Positions 61,201 through 64,000 of a DNA stretch of 64,000 bases are shown piece by piece. The notes below the pieces were generated by a model. That model did no database searches and was not told where the DNA came from. It saw only the letters and a program-made list of their open reading frames with translations. How positions within the stretch are numbered: the stretch's first letter is position 1; each line of letters opens with the position of its first letter. The stretch lies in assembly GCA_024220505.1 (NCBI GenBank), contig JAKZZE010000005.1, positions 766,501-830,500 on the forward strand, given 5' to 3'. Position numbers and translations under genes: made by a program. This DNA comes from Rhizopus arrhizus (taxonomy: Eukaryota; Mucoromycota; Mucoromycetes; Mucorales; Rhizopodaceae).

Positions 61201-63778
61201 AAGGTTTTTATAAAAGCGTTTTGCGATGTCCTGCAGTTCATTCGCGTCAGTGACAACTACAGAATCTGGTGATTCTTTGAGACTTGATATATGTCGAGAC
61301 GTGGCACGGGAATCGATCGTACGTTTGAGGTAACCGGCTGAACGTTCGCCATGTTCGCGCCAATATCGACCAGCGCGAAGAATGTTGTTCGCGGTGATCT
61401 CACTTTGTAGGAATCCAATCTGATGTTCCACTACAGGTAATAAATGACTCAAGTGACCACCAGTCTTATATTGTCGTAGAATTCGGTTGCGTTTGCTTTG
61501 AAGTCGTCGAAGTTGTTGATGTCTCCAGGAAGCCTGACGGCGGCCGAAAGACCGGGCAACGCGTTGGATTTCTTCTTTCAGCTTTTCCCAGTGTAAGTGA
61601 GGATCGATTAACTCAGAGGGAAGGGAGACTGCAAAGGTATCTATGGCCTCAGAGAGACGGCTGACAAATTTGTCATTCTTCATTAGGTTAGGATTCATAC
61701 GCCATAGTCCAGGACCATGGGAACCACTACGGAATTGGAAGGAGGCTGAGAGTAAAGCATGATCGGTCCATGAACTATTGATAAAGTCTATTGAGGTGGA
61801 ACGTAAAAGTGAATGTAGAAAAGGGGATGCATAAATATAGTCAATAGTACTTAATAATGTCCCACGACGGAATGTCGGATGTATATCCAAAGGAGATGCC
61901 ATACAGTTCAGCAGGTTCTGATTCACCAAAGTTCTCCATGCTGGAGGAGTACCCGATGCATTCACTAGGGAGTAGTTAAAGTCACCGGTTATGATTAATT
62001 TGTTGTGTGATTGAATGAGTGTTACTAGTGGAGCAAAGTTAAGAAGGGATAGGTAAAATTTTCTGCGCTTAATAGGATCTGCATATGCATAAATTGTCAG
62101 GACATAGAAAGGAGGAAAGTGAAAATTGTTGTGTTCGACTGAGACAAGCAAAAATCGATGGTCAATAGAGGATAGGATTGGATTGAGGGTAACGTGGCGG
62201 TTAAGTGACACAATACCACAAAAATTGGACCAGCAGGCAGATTTTGTTTGTAATAGCATATTCAAGGACTGTTGTATTTCTGTAGTAGCAGCGTGAGTTT
62301 CTTGCATTGTTAGTATATCTAAGGATTGGTGTCGTAGAAAGTTAGTAAATGCCTGTCTTTTGGATATATCATGAGGTGTGGATAAGCTCCGACAATTAAT
62401 AGAGCCTATTCTGACCGTTGTTGATCGACGTGACTCACTCATTGGGATGTGTGGTTGGGCGTCGTTACTTGTTCTGGTTTGCCGTTGTCCGTGGGATCAT
62501 TCTCTGTTTCAGAGTCTGAATCAAAGGCCCCAGGTGCAAATTCTTCGCCAATTTCCAGTTCCATATCGTCAGAATCATTGTTAACAGACGTTGGACGGAA
62601 TCCGCTAAAGACATCAGTAATGGTGGAGGGATCCTCGGTTTTGCGTTTTTTCAATGGTTGTGGTACACGGTCTTTAATGATGTCATTAGCTAAGGTTTCA
62701 TTAATCCATTGTTGAGCAGTAAAATAGCGTGCCACGCTAGAAACTAAATGGGGACGGATGAACCTCAAAGTGCGAATACATCGGTCTTGATGGAGGGCGT
62801 GTCCTAATCTGGTACGGTCTTCAATAGAGCATGTGTTATATTTAGGATCAGCAATATGCTCGGGTGATGATGGAGAGAAAACGGAAATGATCTCTATGTT
62901 ACATGCAGTTAAGGTTGCAACAAGTTCTGATTTGAAGGCCTGATGAATCAAGAGCCCAATGACAGAACGTGCAGGGAGACTTATGTCAATGATACGATTG
63001 GTATCGATGCCCAGGCGATGAAATCGTCTTCGTATTTCAACGCGACTCAAACGACGTGACCGAGGGATATAGACAGTATCATATCCAGCGAGCTCGGTAG
63101 AGGGCAAGGAGAATGCACGTGCGGTAGCGATTCGCTTGTGAGTAGAGGTAACCACACGATATTTGGGAGCTCTCTTAACAATTGTGGTCCATTTCTCAGT
63201 CTCCGTGACATTGTTATTATGCTGAGGAGCATATTGGCTTGCCTCAGTGCCACGAGTTTCAGAGGCTAGTGGGTCAGTAGTAATGTTGCTGACAGTGGTG
63301 GATGTGTTTCTGACGTTTTTAGACTTTGCCGCAGTATTGGAGGCGGTCAATTGGGTGACAACTGCATTCATTCGGTCAAGTTCCTTGTTTAGGTGATGGT
63401 TAGCTGACTCTAATGAGTCAAAACGGGTGACTAATTCGGCTATCTGGTCAGTGAGCAGATGGACCATGTTATAAAGATTAGCCAACGTGGTGGCTAAATC
63501 TGACTGATTTGCGTTTTCCATGGTAAGGAAAGAACGAATTTATAAAGATATATAAGCTGGTGTTGGAGGATAGTTGTTAGCAGTTGGATGTTTACAAAAA
63601 CGAATAAATTTTAGGCTGAGTTTCAAAGTTATCGTAAAATTTTGAAACACGAAAGAAGTCTGGAGTGAATGGGTTGAGTTACGAAAGAAAAGAAAAAGAT
63701 CAGAATAGCGATCTTTTTTATACTTTTCAGATATGGCTTTGACTGCTTTTTTTCAACTTCATACGTGACGATTGTCAT
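58249..63778 (-). CDS. Predicted small membrane protein whose intron holds a full LINE
   Basis: Exon 1 (63778-63683, 32 codons) runs from MTIVTYEVEKKQSKPYLKSI to IFFFSF; exon 2 (58377-58249) runs from QIYGIVCGLVYGLFLVWMVD to ECFHPA and a stop. Together they give 74 residues: a basic N-terminus, one long or hairpin hydrophobic region (residues 23-50), then an acidic tail. The donor is TTTC/GTAACT, the acceptor TTTGTATAG/CAG, both phase 0, with CTAAC-type branch sequences nearby (ACTAACC twice). Without the LINE the intron would be 75 nt; with it, 5,305 nt. I do not recognise the family. The alternative acceptor AAAG/GTTTG also leaves a frame open but gives a less natural protein. Evidence is splice logic and composition only. 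Confidence 0.5.
58447..58460. repeat. LINE target-site duplication, 3' side
   Basis: AGTTACGAAAGAAA, identical to 63677-63690. It lies directly against the LINE poly(A) (T18 on the plus strand, 58461-58478). Confidence 0.9.
58582..62442 (-). CDS. LINE ORF2: AP endonuclease and reverse transcriptase
   Basis: 1,286 residues from MSESRRSTTVRIGSINCRSL. The endonuclease (residues about 10-235) shows N17 (INCRS), E48 (MQETH), GDFN (153-156), DYIYAS (201-206) and the catalytic pair DH in WTDHALLSASF (227-228). The RT follows: PKKGDLNLLQNWRPISLINT (about 517), LLLDQEKAYDRV (about 594) with the first catalytic Asp, GLRQGDPLSPLLFNIAFDPF, and VLAYADDVAVFL with YADD at about 709-712. A zinc-binding C-terminus follows (VWYRLLHNKLPCRLTL, CLLCSSAPESCTHFVYSC). 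No RNase H domain was recognised. The start overlaps the ORF1 stop, which implies translation by reinitiation or stop-restart. All key catalytic residues are present. Confidence 0.95.
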   Translation of the reverse strand: MSESRRSTTVRIGSINCRSLSTPHDISKRQAFTNFLRHQSLDILTMQETHAATTEIQQSLNMLLQTKSACWSNFCGIVSLNRHVTLNPILSSIDHRFLLVSVEHNNFHFPPFYVLTIYAYADPIKRRKFYLSLLNFAPLVTLIQSHNKLIITGDFNYSLVNASGTPPAWRTLVNQNLLNCMASPLDIHPTFRRGTLLSTIDYIYASPFLHSLLRSTSIDFINSSWTDHALLSASFQFRSGSHGPGLWRMNPNLMKNDKFVSRLSEAIDTFAVSLPSELIDPHLHWEKLKEEIQRVARSFGRRQASWRHQQLRRLQSKRNRILRQYKTGGHLSHLLPVVEHQIGFLQSEITANNILRAGRYWREHGERSAGYLKRTIDSRATSRHISSLKESPDSVVVTDANELQDIAKRFYKNLYSCEPVSSYHTETILAHILEQDRLTTEEAAALMVPFRYDDLLQASARCPTASSPGNDGLPYEALSFVFRNESLQHLVLRVYNQALSSGIFPPSWTSTCTVLLPKKGDLNLLQNWRPISLINTDAKVFTRLLTGRIISRCSHLIHEVQKGFMPQRFIGDNGLMMQLVKIEAEQRQSPEIGLLLDQEKAYDRVHPDYLKKVMLKFGFPSSLVSTLCKLFFETKIHINLNGFITSPLTQERGLRQGDPLSPLLFNIAFDPFLRSIEHAPLFQGFQFRQSANSSELHLVPPPPVKVLAYADDVAVFLRNPEDFHHLCTLYNIYAQASNAKLNLGKTEAFSLSGHPHPQWQSFLNSHGISTWHDHASLSAIRYLGFAICSSIAQRNAFVNDMLLKLQNACFLHSLRQLSFRGRVTVMNTLIYSKLWYVLRLLSIPQATLQKFASMGYKFVTRKAFPKLKHEFLFADRQQGGLKLLDPSKQQLVLQWKWVRPLLSSSSSQTSPKILLYLIYSIQHLFNTVDHLLPLLFPAMRKGPLGKPNALNIFTNIFRTTDALAKCYQTTHISHATCLQLPLSGIHRYTNPLQEPPDTGQSGPPDPSSSAVRLSHRNWSKIQVYDAFHYDSHQGCLRRKCRTDLEIFPVLIGRFFRAIDNHDIWLESFFLRNCLIPPDQASQIPVGHIDFTPFVDGLLPSDLFSVKMTTARLRQGLSPHHKPPFFDPQIAPRQWKMFWNEDIPFKARDVWYRLLHNKLPCRLTLHRTLPTIFIDPACLLCSSAPESCTHFVYSCQHKHPVWEYIWDTYFDTPFSQPALHHALFSLQLPKTKFMYKHTSSFQYLACTLLAIWSSHWSMTFSDSRFALPDVIKLFEKHVTSLNTVEYY
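62439..63521 (-). CDS. LINE ORF1 protein (coiled coil, RNA-binding-like)
   Basis: 360 residues from MENANQSDLATTLANLYNMV. Residues about 10-65 form a heptad-like coiled coil (LLTDQIAELVTRFDSLESAN), suited to trimer or dimer formation. A middle region (YDTVYIPRSRRLSRVEIRRR...FHRLGIDTNRIIDISLPARS...VIGLLIHQAFKSELVATL) has the feel of an RRM-like fold, as in L1 ORF1 proteins that coat the element RNA. The C-terminus is acidic (DDMELEIGEEFAPGAFDSDS). No CCHC zinc knuckles were seen. The stop TGA (62439-62441) overlaps the ORF2 ATG as ATGA. Domain calls beyond the coiled coil are inference. Confidence 0.8.
   Translation of the reverse strand: MENANQSDLATTLANLYNMVHLLTDQIAELVTRFDSLESANHHLNKELDRMNAVVTQLTASNTAAKSKNVRNTSTTVSNITTDPLASETRGTEASQYAPQHNNNVTETEKWTTIVKRAPKYRVVTSTHKRIATARAFSLPSTELAGYDTVYIPRSRRLSRVEIRRRFHRLGIDTNRIIDISLPARSVIGLLIHQAFKSELVATLTACNIEIISVFSPSSPEHIADPKYNTCSIEDRTRLGHALHQDRCIRTLRFIRPHLVSSVARYFTAQQWINETLANDIIKDRVPQPLKKRKTEDPSTITDVFSGFRPTSVNNDSDDMELEIGEEFAPGAFDSDSETENDPTDNGKPEQVTTPNHTSQ
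63677..63690. repeat. LINE target-site duplication, 5' side, spanning an exon-intron boundary
   Basis: AGTTACGAAAGAAA on plus; minus reads TTTCTTTC/GTAACT, where the slash is the inferred 5' splice site of the small gene. Identical to 58447-58460. Confidence 0.9.
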
Positions 63779-64000
63779 GGGAAAAGCATGTGATATTTTA
63801 TGCAGTAGATGGAGTCAGTTTGTCTTTCTAAGCTCATATCTACTTTTTAAAGATGATAAACAGGGGAGAGTATGTTCCCCTTTTATTAAATCACTTTACT
63901 GAAGGAATTCATTTATGTTTTTATGCCGCTACATTTTCATTTTTCAACTTCAATAATCTCAGCTAGAAGAAAAAATTCATTGTATTTGGTCAAGAACTTG
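63779..64000. promoter_or_regulatory. Upstream region of the split small gene
   Basis: Minus-strand leader before the ATG at 63778. An in-frame TGA precedes the ATG, supporting that start. No certain TATA box; no other gene seen before the window end. Confidence 0.35.

Larger units (their letters stand above)
58461..63676 (-). mobile_element. Full-length non-LTR retrotransposon (LINE), apparently intact
   Basis: 5,216 bp on the minus strand: 155-nt 5' UTR (63676-63522), ORF1, ORF2, about 103 nt of 3' UTR and an A18 tail. Perfect 14-bp target duplications flank it. Both frames are free of stops, and ORF2 keeps endonuclease, RT and C-terminal cysteine motifs, so the copy may be active. The 5' end is complete, as ORF1 and a leader are present. 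The AP-type endonuclease plus YADD RT and two-ORF plan place it near the L1/Tx1/Tad range of clades; the exact clade needs a tree. A diverged fragment of a relative lies at 15895-16325. Confidence 0.93.

Overview
The window looks like nuclear DNA of an early-diverging filamentous fungus, most likely Mucoromycota (Mucorales-like). Gaps between genes are AT-rich and full of homopolymer runs. Nearly every gene carries several 38-75 nt GT-AG introns. The gene content (CDC10-type septin, Arc1, YCK-type casein kinase, DDHD lipase, PFOR-like/flavodoxin/siroheme sulfite reductase, UPF0658 Golgi protein) is fungal, while a CHD7/Kismet-type remodeler argues against yeasts and other Ascomycota. The species cannot be fixed from the sequence alone.

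Layout. 1-5.9 kb, all minus: Arc1/AIMP1-like tRNA-binding cofactor (3' end cut by the window edge), PIG-Y-like GPI-GlcNAc-transferase subunit, casein kinase 1, UDP-glucose 4-epimerase. 6-13.3 kb is accessory: one copy of a ~300-bp dispersed repeat, a lineage-specific repeat-rich protein, a solo LTR with a 5-bp target duplication, and coding remnants. 13.3-19 kb, minus: a short SEC31-like COPII protein, a decayed LINE C-terminus, and a DDHD phospholipase. 19-22.5 kb is mostly decayed sequence. 22.5-32.6 kb, plus: Kin4-like kinase, sulfite reductase beta subunit (MET5), RhoGEF-domain protein. 32.7-47.1 kb, minus: membrane-anchored GNAT, CHD7-type remodeler, V-ATPase subunit A, the second ~300-bp repeat copy with a poly(A) tail, and a LUC7-like U1 snRNP factor. 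47-51 kb is decayed. 51-56.4 kb: four-finger C2H2 protein (minus) and CDC10-type septin (plus) diverge from a 1.65-kb GA/CT-rich gap; the septin then converges on a UPF0658 membrane protein with only 27 bp between the stop codons.

The most notable locus is 58.2-63.8 kb. A full-length two-ORF LINE (5,216 bp, intact frames, ATGA stop-restart overlap, poly(A), perfect 14-bp target duplication) lies inside the only intron of a predicted 74-residue membrane protein, in the same orientation. The duplicated target spans the exon-intron boundary itself, so the 5' splice site was copied and the coding sequence was left intact. This turns a 75-nt intron into a 5.3-kb one.

Functionally the genes are mostly housekeeping: translation, GPI anchors, signalling, COPII, sulfur assimilation, vacuolar acidification, chromatin, splicing and septins. 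There is no sign of a metabolic cluster. The islands between them hold retroelements of at least three kinds (LINE, solo LTR, poly(A)-tailed short repeat) plus several unidentified decayed coding stretches.
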